A stretch of 64,000 bases of DNA, taken from Paenibacillus sp. GSMTC-2017. Its GTDB lineage: Bacteria > Bacillota > Bacilli > Paenibacillales > Paenibacillaceae. The notes beneath the pieces were generated by a model. It had not been told where the DNA came from. It made no database searches and worked only from the letters and a program-made list of their open reading frames with translations. Both the position numbers and the translations under genes were made by a program. The stretch covers positions 1 to 64,000 of the forward strand of contig NZ_JAECMT010000010.1 of NCBI RefSeq assembly GCF_016019935.1. The letters run 5' to 3'. Positions 17,605 through 26,784 of the stretch are shown piece by piece (positions within the stretch are counted from its first letter, which is position 1; every line of letters begins with the position of its first letter).

Positions 17605-18296
17605 CAGACAACAATTTAAATGAACTTATACAATCAATCAAATGGGATGCTAACGGATTAGTACCAGCTGTTGTTCAAGATGCACAAAGTAAAGAAGTGC
17701 TAATGCTAGCTTATATGAATAAAGAGTCATTATTGCGATCAATTCAGTCTAGTGTAACTTGGTTTTGGAGCCGCTCCAGAAATGAACTTTGGAACAAAGG
17801 AGCAACTAGCGGCCATACTCAGCGTATCGTATCAATGGCGTATGATTGTGATGGCGACACATTGCTTGTACGTGTGGAACAACAAGGCCCTGCTTGTCAT
17901 ACAGGTAGTTATAGCTGCTTCACCAATGGGATTGCACTTGCCGATCATAACAGCGAGCGTCAAGAAACAGAGGTATTTGATCCATCGAATCGTTTCAACA
18001 TCATTAGCCGTTTAGAGGGCATCATTGCTGAGCGGTATGCCGAAAGGCCTGAGGGTGCTTATACGACATATTTATTCGACAAAGGAGTCGACAAAATACT
18101 GAAAAAAATCGGTGAGGAATCTTCAGAAGTGATTATTGCTGCTAAAAATAAGGACAATATTGAGCTGCGCAGCGAAGCTGGGGATTTACTTTTCCATCTA
18201 ATGGTATTGCTACGTGAGAGAGGCCTTCCGTTAGATGACGTTTTGTCAGAACTTACAAGCAGGCATGGTAAAATCACAACCAATAAAATGCGATAA
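17601..18296 (+). CDS. hisI: Bifunctional phosphoribosyl-AMP cyclohydrolase / phosphoribosyl-ATP pyrophosphatase
   Basis: 231 aa from GTG at 17601, sharing GTGA with hisF. The HisI part (~1-120) has the WFWSRSRNELWNKGATSGH and CDGDTLLVRV metal/substrate motifs and CHTGSYSCF. The HisE part (~135-231) has KKIGEESSEVIIAAKN and SEAGDLLFHLMVLL. It performs steps 2 and 3 of the pathway. Last gene of the his operon; a new promoter follows at 18342. Confidence 0.95.
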   Translation: MTDNNLNELIQSIKWDANGLVPAVVQDAQSKEVLMLAYMNKESLLRSIQSSVTWFWSRSRNELWNKGATSGHTQRIVSMAYDCDGDTLLVRVEQQGPACHTGSYSCFTNGIALADHNSERQETEVFDPSNRFNIISRLEGIIAERYAERPEGAYTTYLFDKGVDKILKKIGEESSEVIIAAKNKDNIELRSEAGDLLFHLMVLLRERGLPLDDVLSELTSRHGKITTNKMR

Positions 18297-18341
18297 GGGT
18301 ACATTTTCATAACTTTGTCGAAAAATAGTATGAATACCTTT

Positions 18342-18369
18342 TTGAAATATCGAAAAATCAATGTATAAT
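18342..18369 (+). promoter_or_regulatory. Sigma-A promoter of the prs paralogue
   Basis: TTGAAA (18342-18347), 16-bp spacer, TATAAT (18364-18369), 62 nt before the start codon. Confidence 0.75.
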
Positions 18370-18431
18370 AGGACAAGTAAGATTTTCGGTGGGGTTCTAA
18401 ATTAATTGGTTGAAACGCTCAGGAGGGTATC

Positions 18432-19382
18432 ATGTTAAGCGACAAGGTGCGTATTTTTTCGGGTTCGTCTAATCCGGTATTGGCTCAGAAAATAAGTAGA
18501 GAGCTTGGCCAGAACCTAGGTTCCATCAAATTGTCCCGTTTCAAGAGCGGTGAAATTTACGTTCATTATGAAGAAACGATTCGGAACTGTGATGTTTTTC
18601 TTGTTCAATCGTTCTCGCATCCCGTTAACGAGCATTTTGTCGAATTGCTTGTTATGATTGATGCGGCAAAGCGCGCTTCTGCAAGAACTGTAAATATTAT
18701 TATGCCTTATTACGGTTATGCGCGTCAGGAACGCAAAGCTGCGCCAAGGGAGCCTATCTCGGCTAAGATGCTTGCTGATGTACTAACGACGGTTGGTGCA
18801 ACACGTGTCATCACAATCGATCTTCATGCTCCTGCTATACAAGGATTCTTTAATATTCCAGTCGATCATATGACAGCGCTCGATTTAATCAGCGACTATC
18901 TCAAATCGAAAAATATTAAAAATCCTGTCGTAGTATCGCCAGACGCAGGTCGTGCATCTACAGCAGAGAAACTAGCCAATTATTTGGATACTTCGTTTGC
19001 TATTATGATCAAGAAACGTCCAGCTCATAATGAATCGTCCATTACACATGTGATCGGGGACGTAGCGGGCCAGACACCGATTATTATCGAAGACATGATC
19101 GATACTGGAAGCACGATTGTGAACGTTGTCGAAGGATTGAAGGAACGTGGCGCAGAAGATGTATATGTTTGTGCAACGCACCCATTATTCTCTGGAAATG
19201 CCATTGAGCGTTTGGATCATCCCAATATTAAAGAAGTCATTGTAACGGATTCCATTTTGTTACCGGAATCCACGCCTGAACGATTTAAAGTATTGTCTGT
19301 GGCTCCGCTTCTTGCGGAAGCAACTCGCATTATTTTGGACGGCGGATCGATCAGCACCCTGTTCAAAAACAAAGGTGTATAA
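18432..19382 (+). CDS. prs: Ribose-phosphate pyrophosphokinase, paralogue next to the his operon
   Basis: 316 aa, with AGGAGG upstream. The Prs class I framework is present: FKSGEIYVHYEETIRNCDVF, YARQERKAAPREPISAKMLA (flexible ATP-binding region) and the PRPP loop IIEDMIDTGSTIV. The usual DLHAGQIQGFF and KRRP motifs read DLHAPAIQGFF and KKRPAHNE, so this is a diverged copy and the housekeeping prs is probably elsewhere. Position after hisIE suggests PRPP supply for HisG, but its own promoter allows independent use. Confidence 0.88.
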   Translation: MLSDKVRIFSGSSNPVLAQKISRELGQNLGSIKLSRFKSGEIYVHYEETIRNCDVFLVQSFSHPVNEHFVELLVMIDAAKRASARTVNIIMPYYGYARQERKAAPREPISAKMLADVLTTVGATRVITIDLHAPAIQGFFNIPVDHMTALDLISDYLKSKNIKNPVVVSPDAGRASTAEKLANYLDTSFAIMIKKRPAHNESSITHVIGDVAGQTPIIIEDMIDTGSTIVNVVEGLKERGAEDVYVCATHPLFSGNAIERLDHPNIKEVIVTDSILLPESTPERFKVLSVAPLLAEATRIILDGGSISTLFKNKGV

Positions 19383-19432
19383 CGAACGGAACAGATTCGC
19401 AAGGCGTGTAATTGAATAAGACGACAACGGAG

Positions 19433-19467
19433 AAATCGCGGGTGGCCTATATGCTGTCCGCGATTTT
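19433..19467 (+). terminator. Terminator hairpin after prs
   Basis: AAATCGCGG (19433-19441) and CCGCGATTT (19458-19466) form a perfect 9-bp stem; only a short T tail follows, so strength is uncertain. Confidence 0.65.
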
Positions 19468-19502
19468 CCCACATATTCTTTCGTGTTGAGTTCAGAGGGC
19501 TA

Positions 19503-19511
19503 TGGTATAAT
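19503..19511 (+). promoter_or_regulatory. Extended -10 promoter of the TPR gene
   Basis: TGG-TATAAT (TATAAT at 19506-19511). TTGAGT at 19486-19491 is only 14 bp upstream, too close for a standard -35, so the extended -10 probably carries the promoter. Confidence 0.55.
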
Positions 19512-19547
19512 CGTAAAAAACGGAATACAGAAGGAGGTGCCTTGCTG

Positions 19548-21299
19548 GTGAAGAGAAAAAAGCAGGTGGCTGTTAATGAGGAAACTAAAATAATACCTAT
19601 TCAATGGGATGCAACGTTTTTTTTCGAAAGGGCAGTCCGTTCACTAGACCGATACCATTATGACAAGGCACTCAAATACTTCCGCAGAGCCGTTGAATAC
19701 GAGCCAGAAAATCCTGTGAATCATTGTAATATGGCTGGCATTCTATCTGAGATGGGCAATTACGAGAAATCTAATGAAATATTAACTTGGATTATCGATG
19801 AGCTCGATCCTACTATGACGGAATGTCATTTCTACATGGCGAACAATTATGCCAATATGGAAAATTATGAAGCGGCGGAACGGTCGCTTATTCAATATTT
19901 ACAGGAAGATGCGGATGGTCAGTATCTAGATGAAGCTGAAGAGATGATGGATTTGCTCCATTTTGAGCTTGAACGACCTACACAACTTACGAACATTAAG
20001 TCTCGTCAAGGTTTGGTTGAACATGATCAAGCTCGAGCGCTCCTTGAAGAAGGCAAGTTTACAGAGGCAGTTCGTATTCTTGAGGAAATTGCAGTGGAAC
20101 AACCTGATTTTCTCGCAGCTCGGAACAATCTTGCTCTTGCCTATTATTATATGGGAATATTCGAGAAAGCAATGGAAGCTATTCAAGGTGTACTTAAGCA
20201 TGAACCCGGAAATCTTCATGCGCTTTGTAACCTCGCTATCTTCTATCAGCATGAGGGAGACAAGGACAATTTGGTGCTTCTAGTAGACCAGTTGACCAAG
20301 ACAGTTCCATTCCATCAAGAGCATGTGTTTAAACTCGCTACAACAATGGGTATCTTAGGAGAACACGGCGTCGCTTATCGACATTTCATTCGGCTACTCA
20401 AAGATAGTGAAGTGAATCAAGATCCATGTGTTCATCATTATGCTGCTGTGGCTGCTTTCAACATTGGGAAATTACAGGAAGCTGAGCGACTGTGGAAGCA
20501 AACGATTAAGCTGGATCCGAAATCAGGTATACCTGATTATTACATGGATCAATTGGTCCACGTTCAAAATGGTGAGACGGCTAGCCCAATCAGTTACCAT
20601 TATCATTTGCCATTTGAGGAGCAGTTCAAGCTATGGGAGAAGACGACTGGTGGTATTCCAGATCATTTAAAGCGTGATCCACTAGTCCGCTCATCGTTTT
20701 TCTGGGCGCTGCGACATGGCGACCATCATACGAAGTTGCAGGTTATACAAGCATTTGGCATGATAGCTGACAATGAAGTGAAGGATGTACTAAGAGCATT
20801 TTTACTCGAGCCGGACGAAGATGACTATTTGAAGAAGATTGCGGTGTTCGTTCTTCGGACGATAGGCGTACAGGAGCCGCTTCATGTGATGCTTGAAGGT
20901 AAAACAACTGTCATAGAACCTAACAGAGTCCCGTCAAGGTTACCGGAGTGGGATGAGAAGTGGGAAGCTGTTGCTCAAGCTGCTATTAGTCGAATGAGTA
21001 AACATTATGATCTCGTTCAGCAGCATGATATGATGACGTTATGGGTTGAATTTCTAACACGTATGTATCCAAGTGTACCGAAGCTGACTAAGCCGGAAGG
21101 CTGGGCTGCTGCACTAGAATACTTGACAGCTAAGATGCATCGCAGAGCAATATCTTATCATGAAGTGTCTTTGCGTTACGGAACTTCGATTGCTACTGTT
21201 AGCAAACATGTAAAGCTAATAGATGAAGCATGTGGAATCAAGGAGAAGATGAAATCGATCAACTCCGTATTCTCTGCTCATGATTTGAAAGAAGATTAA
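19548..21299 (+). CDS. yvcD: TPR protein, YvcD-like
   Basis: 583 aa from GTG at 19548, with AAGGAGGT 9 nt upstream; a TTG at 19542 is too close to the ribosome site. Tandem TPR helices run from ~25 to ~340 (YHYDKALKYFRRAVEYEPEN, ALAYYYMGIFEKAMEAIQGV, AFNIGKLQEAERLWKQTIKL). Near the C-terminus SLRYGTSIATVSKHVKLIDE looks like a helix-turn-helix. Soluble, no signal peptide. Bacillus yvcD lies at the same place between hisI and trxB; its function is not established. The possible DNA-binding tail is my reading. Confidence 0.75.
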   Translation: MKRKKQVAVNEETKIIPIQWDATFFFERAVRSLDRYHYDKALKYFRRAVEYEPENPVNHCNMAGILSEMGNYEKSNEILTWIIDELDPTMTECHFYMANNYANMENYEAAERSLIQYLQEDADGQYLDEAEEMMDLLHFELERPTQLTNIKSRQGLVEHDQARALLEEGKFTEAVRILEEIAVEQPDFLAARNNLALAYYYMGIFEKAMEAIQGVLKHEPGNLHALCNLAIFYQHEGDKDNLVLLVDQLTKTVPFHQEHVFKLATTMGILGEHGVAYRHFIRLLKDSEVNQDPCVHHYAAVAAFNIGKLQEAERLWKQTIKLDPKSGIPDYYMDQLVHVQNGETASPISYHYHLPFEEQFKLWEKTTGGIPDHLKRDPLVRSSFFWALRHGDHHTKLQVIQAFGMIADNEVKDVLRAFLLEPDEDDYLKKIAVFVLRTIGVQEPLHVMLEGKTTVIEPNRVPSRLPEWDEKWEAVAQAAISRMSKHYDLVQQHDMMTLWVEFLTRMYPSVPKLTKPEGWAAALEYLTAKMHRRAISYHEVSLRYGTSIATVSKHVKLIDEACGIKEKMKSINSVFSAHDLKED

Positions 21300-21319
21300 T
21301 TTGTTACGAGGTGAAAGAA

Positions 21320-22267
21320 TTGTACAAATCCATTATTATTGGAACAGGTCCGGCAGGACTAACAGCAGCAATCTATCTGGCCCGCGCAAATATGAATCCT
21401 CTTATTATCGAAGGACCAGAGCCAGGTGGACAGCTTACAACTACAACAGAAGTTGAAAATTTCCCGGGATTTCCTGAAGGTATTATGGGTCCTGAGCTTA
21501 TGGAAAATATGCGCAAGCAAGCAGAACGCTTCGGCGCGAAGTTTCTGACTGGTTGGGTTAATAGTGTAGACATGTCTCAGCGTCCTTTCAAACTTCAAGT
21601 TGAAGGGCACGGTGAAATCGTTGGTGAAAGCTTGATCATTTCAACTGGCGCATCCGCTAAATATTTGGGCATTCCAGGAGAGAGAGAAAACGTAGGCAAT
21701 GGTGTAAGTACTTGTGCTACTTGCGATGGATTCTTCTTCCGCGGCAAAAAGATTATCGTAGTAGGCGGCGGCGACTCTGCAATGGAGGAGGCAAACTTCC
21801 TTACTCGTTTCGCAACGAATGTAGAGCTTGTTAACCGTAGAGATGAACTTCGTGCATCCAAAATCATGCAAGATCGTGCTCGTGGCAACGAAAAAATTAG
21901 TTGGAGCCTAAACCGTACTCCAGTTGAAGTTGTTGCTACTGGAATGGGCGTAAAAGGTCTTAAAGTACGGAATAATGAATCCGGCGAAGAAGAGGTTATC
22001 GAGACAGATGGTATCTTCATCGCTATTGGACATACACCTAACACGAAGTTCCTTGACGGACAAATTGATACGGATGAGAATGGTTACATTGTTGTGAAAC
22101 CTGGCACTTCCGAAACGAATATCCCTGGTGTTTTTGCATGTGGCGACGTTCAAGATCATAAATATCGACAAGCCATTACAGCAGCGGGTAGCGGCTGTAT
22201 GGCAGCACTCGATTGTGAGAGATTTCTTGAAGGCAGCATCACACATGATTGGAGCCAATCATTGTAA
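21320..22267 (+). CDS. trxB: Thioredoxin reductase
   Basis: 315 aa from TTG at 21320 (MYKSIIIGTGPAGLTAAIYL), with GAGGTG 6 nt upstream; a GTG at 21311 overlaps that ribosome site. FAD motif GTGPAGLTAA, redox-active CATC in VSTCATCDGFF, NADPH motif GGGDSAMEEANF and the C-terminal FAD motif ACGDVQD are intact. It reduces thioredoxin with NADPH in the cytoplasm. Confidence 0.95.
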   Translation: MYKSIIIGTGPAGLTAAIYLARANMNPLIIEGPEPGGQLTTTTEVENFPGFPEGIMGPELMENMRKQAERFGAKFLTGWVNSVDMSQRPFKLQVEGHGEIVGESLIISTGASAKYLGIPGERENVGNGVSTCATCDGFFFRGKKIIVVGGGDSAMEEANFLTRFATNVELVNRRDELRASKIMQDRARGNEKISWSLNRTPVEVVATGMGVKGLKVRNNESGEEEVIETDGIFIAIGHTPNTKFLDGQIDTDENGYIVVKPGTSETNIPGVFACGDVQDHKYRQAITAAGSGCMAALDCERFLEGSITHDWSQSL

Positions 22268-22300
22268 ATCCAAAATGGGCGGATTGTTATTAAATAATGA

Positions 22301-22347
22301 AGGGCTTCACCTTAAGAGCAGAGTGCTTGCGGGTGTAGTCCTTTTTT
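22301..22347 (+). terminator. Terminator after trxB
   Basis: AGG-gctt-CACC paired with GGGTG-tagt-CCT, with an internal loop and TTTTTT tail. A further perfect stem ACAAGGGT-GCAAAG-ACCCTTGT lies at 22380-22401. Confidence 0.5.
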
Positions 22348-22407
22348 ATAGGGCAAAAGCAGTAAGGAATACAAGCTCGACAAGGGTGCAAAGACCCTTG
22401 TTTGCGC

Positions 22408-22436
22408 TTGACCAGAGCAGGAACAGGGCTTATAGT
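22408..22436 (+). promoter_or_regulatory. Promoter of glcK and downstream genes
   Basis: TTGACC (22408-22413), 17-bp spacer, TATAGT (22431-22436), 42 nt before the start codon. Confidence 0.65.
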
Positions 22437-22478
22437 TGGAACAGAGAATGTTAACTTTATGAACGAGGTGGCTTAGTA

Positions 22479-23429
22479 ATGTCTGAGAAGATTTACGTTG
22501 GAGTCGATGTCGGTGGTACTACAATTAAGGTAGGCATTTGCGATGCGGAGGGACAATTGCTCCACACGTTTGAAGGACCGACAGAAACGAGTAAAGGAAC
22601 GGACGCTATCCTTCATAATATTGCAAGCTACTCGCGGAAGGTAGTAGCTGATTCCTCGTATCAGTGGGAGCAGGTTGATGGGGTAGGAGTTGGTATTGCA
22701 GGTTTTCTTGATATTCCTAAGGGGTTTGTAAAGTTTTCTGCCAATTTAAATATTAGAGACACAGATCTTAAAGGGTTCCTGGAGCAAGAGCTTCAGAAAA
22801 CGATTAAAGTGAATAACGACGCCAACGTAGCAGCACTTGGTGAAGCATGGGCTGGAGCAGGTAAAGGCATCGCCAATTGTGTATGTTACACGCTAGGTAC
22901 TGGCGTGGGCGGTGGTATTATTATAGATGGAAAGATTGTAGAAGGTTTCGCAAGCATGGCTGGTGAGCTAGGACATGTTTCTATCGTTCCTGATCTAGAA
23001 GCGATTCAATGTGGCTGCGGCATGATGGGTTGTTTAGAAACTGTATCATCAGCAACGGGCATTATTCGTATGGCAAAAGATGCTGTTGCTCGCGGAGACC
23101 GTACTACCTTATCGTTAGTAGAAGATATTATGGCGAAGGATGTTATTGATGCGGCTAAAGCTGGGGATGAGGTTGCAGCACGTATCGTAAGCCGTGCGGC
23201 ACATTATCTTGGCAAGTCGATGTCAATGGTCGCGATATTGCTAAACCCTGAGTATTTTATTATTGGTGGCGGCGTGTCCAAAGCTGGTGACTTCCTATTC
23301 GATCAGATTCGTGAAGTGTTTGAGAAGTATACACTTGAACAAGCGAAGGAAGGCGTGAAGATTGTTCCTGCTACACTTGGCAATAATGCTGGAGTGGTAG
23401 GCGCAGCAGGACTAATTCTAAGAGGATAG
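22479..23429 (+). CDS. glcK: ROK-family glucokinase
   Basis: 316 aa. N-terminal ATP-binding VGVDVGGTTIKVGICD, catalytic Asp in VNNDANVAALGEAW, glycine loop YTLGTGVGGGIIIDGK and the ROK zinc-binding cysteines CGCGMMGCLETVSS are present. It phosphorylates glucose to glucose-6-phosphate. It occupies the place of Bacillus yvcI between trxB and rapZ. rapZ starts 14 nt after its stop, so the two are co-transcribed. Confidence 0.92.
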   Translation: MSEKIYVGVDVGGTTIKVGICDAEGQLLHTFEGPTETSKGTDAILHNIASYSRKVVADSSYQWEQVDGVGVGIAGFLDIPKGFVKFSANLNIRDTDLKGFLEQELQKTIKVNNDANVAALGEAWAGAGKGIANCVCYTLGTGVGGGIIIDGKIVEGFASMAGELGHVSIVPDLEAIQCGCGMMGCLETVSSATGIIRMAKDAVARGDRTTLSLVEDIMAKDVIDAAKAGDEVAARIVSRAAHYLGKSMSMVAILLNPEYFIIGGGVSKAGDFLFDQIREVFEKYTLEQAKEGVKIVPATLGNNAGVVGAAGLILRG

Positions 23430-23443
23430 TAGGTGTAGAACTC

Positions 23444-24331
23444 ATGGAAACGACAGCAACAATGGCTAAGCTTGTCATTATAACGGGCATGTCGGGTGCA
23501 GGGAAAACAATTGCTGTTCAGAGCCTTGAGGATCTTGGCTTCTTCTGTGTCGATAATTTACCTCCGGTTCTTATTCCGAAGTTTGCGGAATTAATTGAGC
23601 AGTCGAATGGCAAGATTGGAAAAGTAGCGTTAGTTATCGATCTGCGAGGCAGAGAGTTTTTCACTGCACTATCAGAATCGCTAGCATATATTAAAGATCA
23701 TCATACGATAAGTTGCGAGATTCTATTCCTTGATGCAACGGACGAAGTGCTTGTTCAGCGTTATAAGGAAAGTCGTCGTCGTCATCCGCTTGCGCCGCAA
23801 GGGATGCCGCTCGAAGGCATTCATAATGAACGTCGTTTGCTTGAAGACTTGAAAGGGTCAGCGTCTCAAGTTATCGATACGAGCAATTTGAAGCCATTAC
23901 ATTTGAAAGAAAAGATCATCTCTCATTTTACAAATTTGGAGCAGAGTAATCTCTCTGTAAACGTTACTTCATTTGGTTTCAAATACGGTATTCCGATTGA
24001 TGCTGATTTAATTTTCGATGTGCGGTTTCTTCCCAACCCACATTATGTCGAAAATTTACGTCCAAATACAGGGCAGACGCCAGAAGTGTATGATTATGTT
24101 ATGAAGTGGCCTGAAACGCAACAATTTTTGACTAAGCTGCTTGATATGCTGCAGTTTCTTATTCCGCAATATCGTAAGGAAGGGAAAAGTCAGGTTGTGA
24201 TTGGAATCGGCTGTACTGGAGGCAAACATCGTTCTGTCGCTATTGCGGAATATTTGGGAAGGATACTCGGAAGTAGTGATACGGAGCGAGTACGGGTCAG
24301 CCATCGTGATTCCGAGCGCGATAAGCATTGA
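23444..24331 (+). CDS. rapZ: RapZ/YvcJ nucleotide-binding protein
   Basis: 295 aa. Walker A GMSGAGKTIAVQSLEDLG near residues 14-31, the family motif FCVDNLPPVLIPKF, and the C-terminal IGIGCTGGKHRSVAIAEYLG are clear. E. coli RapZ controls GlmZ sRNA decay; Bacillus YvcJ is a GTPase linked to competence. An in-frame ATG at 23462 is a possible alternative start. Its end lies 14 nt before the preferred yvcK start. Confidence 0.93.
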   Translation: METTATMAKLVIITGMSGAGKTIAVQSLEDLGFFCVDNLPPVLIPKFAELIEQSNGKIGKVALVIDLRGREFFTALSESLAYIKDHHTISCEILFLDATDEVLVQRYKESRRRHPLAPQGMPLEGIHNERRLLEDLKGSASQVIDTSNLKPLHLKEKIISHFTNLEQSNLSVNVTSFGFKYGIPIDADLIFDVRFLPNPHYVENLRPNTGQTPEVYDYVMKWPETQQFLTKLLDMLQFLIPQYRKEGKSQVVIGIGCTGGKHRSVAIAEYLGRILGSSDTERVRVSHRDSERDKH

Positions 24332-24345
24332 CACGGGGTGAGGGA

Positions 24346-25332
24346 TTGAAAACAATTCAAAAGGTAGCAAGACGCCCCAAAATCGTTGTTATCGGCGGTG
24401 GCACAGGCCTGTCTGTTATGTTACGTGGTCTGAAAGAGAAGCCGCTAGATATAACAGCTATTGTCACAGTAGCTGACGACGGGGGAAGCTCCGGTATACT
24501 TCGAAATGAGCTAAATATTCCACCACCAGGCGATATTCGTAGTGTATTAACAGCGCTTGCGGATGCAGAGCCGCTTCTAACTGAAGTGCTCCGGTATCGT
24601 TTCCACAGCGGGACAGGACTTGCGGGACATAGTTTAGGTAATCTAATGCTTGCTGCGATGACGGATATTTCAGGTGACTTCGTAACGGGTGTTCGTCAGC
24701 TTAGTCAGGTTCTAGCAGTTAGAGGACGGGTACTACCGGCTGCTAATCGTGCGATCGTTTTGAAAGCTGAAATGGCAGATGGCACCATTATTACCGGCGA
24801 GTCTATGATTCCGAAAGCAGGTCAAGCGATTAAACGTGTGTTCCTTGAACCAGCAGATGTTGAGCCACTTGCGGAAGCAGTAGAAGCTATCGAAGGTGCA
24901 GACGCTATTCTTATTGGGCCGGGAAGTCTCTACACAAGTATTATGCCCAATTTATTGGTGCCTAAGCTTGCTCAGGCAATTGTGGAATCGGAAGCTGTGA
25001 AGTTGTTTGTTTGTAATGTGATGACACAGCCTGGAGAAACTGATAATTATTCAGTTAGTGATCACCTGGATGCGATTCACGCGCATATTGGCCATCATTT
25101 ATTCGATTATGTTATAGTAAACGATGGAGAAATTCCACCGCAGGTGGAAAGTAAGTACGCCGAGATGGGTTCGAAAGCTGTCCATTTAGATATTGATGAA
25201 GTAACAAAACGAGGATACGAAGTCATTGCCGATAGGTTAGTGCTTTTCCGTACATTCCTTAGACATGATGCTGAACGTTTAAGCCATCATATATATAAGT
25301 TAGTGGAGAATTGGATGATAAGAAAGAGGTGA
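24346..25332 (+). CDS. yvcK: YvcK/CofD-like gluconeogenesis factor
   Basis: 328 aa from TTG at 24346, with GGGGTG 5 nt upstream; a TTG at 24328 overlapping rapZ is possible but has no ribosome site. VVIGGGTGLSVMLRGLK (N-terminal glycine loop), TVADDGGSSGILR, ALADAEPLL and IGPGSLYTSIMPNLLV are YvcK/CofD family signatures. YvcK binds UDP-sugars and is needed for growth on gluconeogenic carbon sources and for correct PBP1 placement in Bacillus. Confidence 0.92.
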   Translation: MKTIQKVARRPKIVVIGGGTGLSVMLRGLKEKPLDITAIVTVADDGGSSGILRNELNIPPPGDIRSVLTALADAEPLLTEVLRYRFHSGTGLAGHSLGNLMLAAMTDISGDFVTGVRQLSQVLAVRGRVLPAANRAIVLKAEMADGTIITGESMIPKAGQAIKRVFLEPADVEPLAEAVEAIEGADAILIGPGSLYTSIMPNLLVPKLAQAIVESEAVKLFVCNVMTQPGETDNYSVSDHLDAIHAHIGHHLFDYVIVNDGEIPPQVESKYAEMGSKAVHLDIDEVTKRGYEVIADRLVLFRTFLRHDAERLSHHIYKLVENWMIRKR

Positions 25333-25338
25333 GGAAGA

Positions 25339-26280
25339 ATGTCTTTTGCGGCACAAACAAAAAAGGAACTGACTTTAATCGAGGCGGACAGCTGCTGTGA
25401 GCTTGCCGAATTATCGGCACTTATACGGATGAATGGTTCGGTTAGTCTATCCAGCCGCAAGGTCGTTCTGGACATCTCGACAGAAAATGCAGCGATTGCC
25501 AGAAGAATCTATTCCCTAATCAAGAAACACTTTGACGTGCATGTGGAGCTTCTTGTCCGCAAAAAAATGCGACTTAAGAAAAATAATGTTTACATTGTAC
25601 GTATGCCATCAATGGTACAGGAGATATTAAGCAAATTAACCATCGTGTCAGAGGGTTTCATGTTCAATAATACGATTAATAAGGATTTAATTCGCAAGCC
25701 ATGCTGTAAACGTTCTTACTTACGCGGAGCGTTTCTAGCCGGTGGATCTGTGAACAATCCAGAGGGATCGTCGTATCATCTTGAGATTTCGTCCATGTAC
25801 GAGGAACATTGCGAGTCACTTGTAGATCTTGCGAATAAGTTTGATTTAAATGCGAGATGTATCGAGCGGAAAAAAGGATTTATTTTTTATATAAAAGAAG
25901 GCGAAAAAATTATCGAGCTCCTCAATATTATCGGGGCACATCAAGCGTTGTTCAAGTTTGAGGATGTTCGTATTATGCGCGATATGCGTAATTCTGTTAA
26001 CCGGATCGTCAACTGTGAGACTGCTAACTTGAATAAAACGATCGGAGCAGCCGTTCGCCAGATCGAAAATATAAAGCTTTTGCAAAAGGAAATAGGTCTT
26101 GAGAGTTTGCCTGATAAGCTAAGAGAGGTCGCTGTTATTCGGCTTCAACACCCTGATCTTAACTTAACAGAAGTTGGAGAAATGCTAATAAGTCGGGTTA
26201 GTAAGTCAGGTGTTAACCATAGACTTCGCAAAATTGACGAATTAGCTGAAAAAATACGTGGTGGTACAACATTTGCCTAG
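25339..26280 (+). CDS. whiA: WhiA DNA-binding protein
   Basis: 313 aa, with AGAGGTGAG upstream and 6 nt after yvcK. The N-terminal LAGLIDADG-like part contains CCELAELSALIRMNGS and KRSYLRGAFLAGGS; the C-terminal helix-turn-helix contains HPDLNLTEVGEML and SKSGVNHRLRKIDE. WhiA influences division and sporulation in Gram-positive bacteria. Confidence 0.96.
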   Translation: MSFAAQTKKELTLIEADSCCELAELSALIRMNGSVSLSSRKVVLDISTENAAIARRIYSLIKKHFDVHVELLVRKKMRLKKNNVYIVRMPSMVQEILSKLTIVSEGFMFNNTINKDLIRKPCCKRSYLRGAFLAGGSVNNPEGSSYHLEISSMYEEHCESLVDLANKFDLNARCIERKKGFIFYIKEGEKIIELLNIIGAHQALFKFEDVRIMRDMRNSVNRIVNCETANLNKTIGAAVRQIENIKLLQKEIGLESLPDKLREVAVIRLQHPDLNLTEVGEMLISRVSKSGVNHRLRKIDELAEKIRGGTTFA

Positions 26281-26315
26281 TGCAACTGCTTGTATAATGA
26301 TATAATAACTTGTAA

Positions 26316-26344
26316 TTGACTAGTTTTTTCTTACATGATAATGT
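26316..26344 (+). promoter_or_regulatory. Possible promoter of the HPr-like gene
   Basis: TTGACT (26316-26321), 17-bp spacer, TAATGT (26339-26344). Two TATAAT boxes at 26293 and 26302 offer alternatives. Read-through from whiA is also possible. Confidence 0.35.
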
Positions 26345-26374
26345 TTTTTAGAAAATATAGGGGGTATGATTTCC

Positions 26375-26644
26375 ATGACAAGACTTCCAGTTGTCGTACG
26401 TCTAAAGACGGGGCTTCATGCGAGACCTGCAGCTTTATTCGTGCAAGAAGCAAACAAATTTTCCTCCGAGGTTTTTGTTGAGAAGGATGACAAGAAAGTA
26501 AACGCAAAATCGATTATGGGCATTATGAGCTTGGCAATCAGCTCTGGTACAGAGATTTCCATAAGTGCTGATGGTTCAGATTCCGAACAGGCTGTAAACG
26601 CTTTAGTAGCACTTGTCAGCAAGGAAGAGTTGGAGAATCAATAA
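26375..26644 (+). CDS. HPr-family phosphocarrier at the crh position, with His15
   Basis: 89 aa from the ATG at 26375, with AGGGGG 10 nt upstream; the ATG at 26366 touches the ribosome site. With this start the active-site His falls at residue 15 (GLHARPAALF) and the regulatory Ser at 46 (NAKSIMGIMSL), exactly HPr numbering. Bacillus Crh at this locus has Gln15 and cannot carry PTS phosphate; this one should be able to. The rest resembles Crh (ARPAALFVQEAN). It is a likely HprK substrate. Whether it replaces ptsH or works beside it cannot be told here. Confidence 0.88.
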   Translation: MTRLPVVVRLKTGLHARPAALFVQEANKFSSEVFVEKDDKKVNAKSIMGIMSLAISSGTEISISADGSDSEQAVNALVALVSKEELENQ

Positions 26645-26710
26645 AAAGTAAAAGGGAAGATTCCTTCGCGCGGTTGAAAGATGCGGCAGGCTAGCTTCCT
26701 TTTTAATTTC

Positions 26711-26744
26711 AAAAAAACACGCCATTAATTGGCGTGTTTTTTTG
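26711..26744 (+). terminator. Terminator after the HPr-like gene, possibly bidirectional
   Basis: AAAAACACGCCA-ATTAAT-type loop-TGGCGTGTTTTTTT. A weaker AAAAGGgAAG/CTTCCTTTT pairing at 26647-26703 precedes it. Confidence 0.9.
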
Positions 26745-26784
26745 TTTGCTATGTTGGTGGACTAATGTGAGGGGAGAAGCGCTT

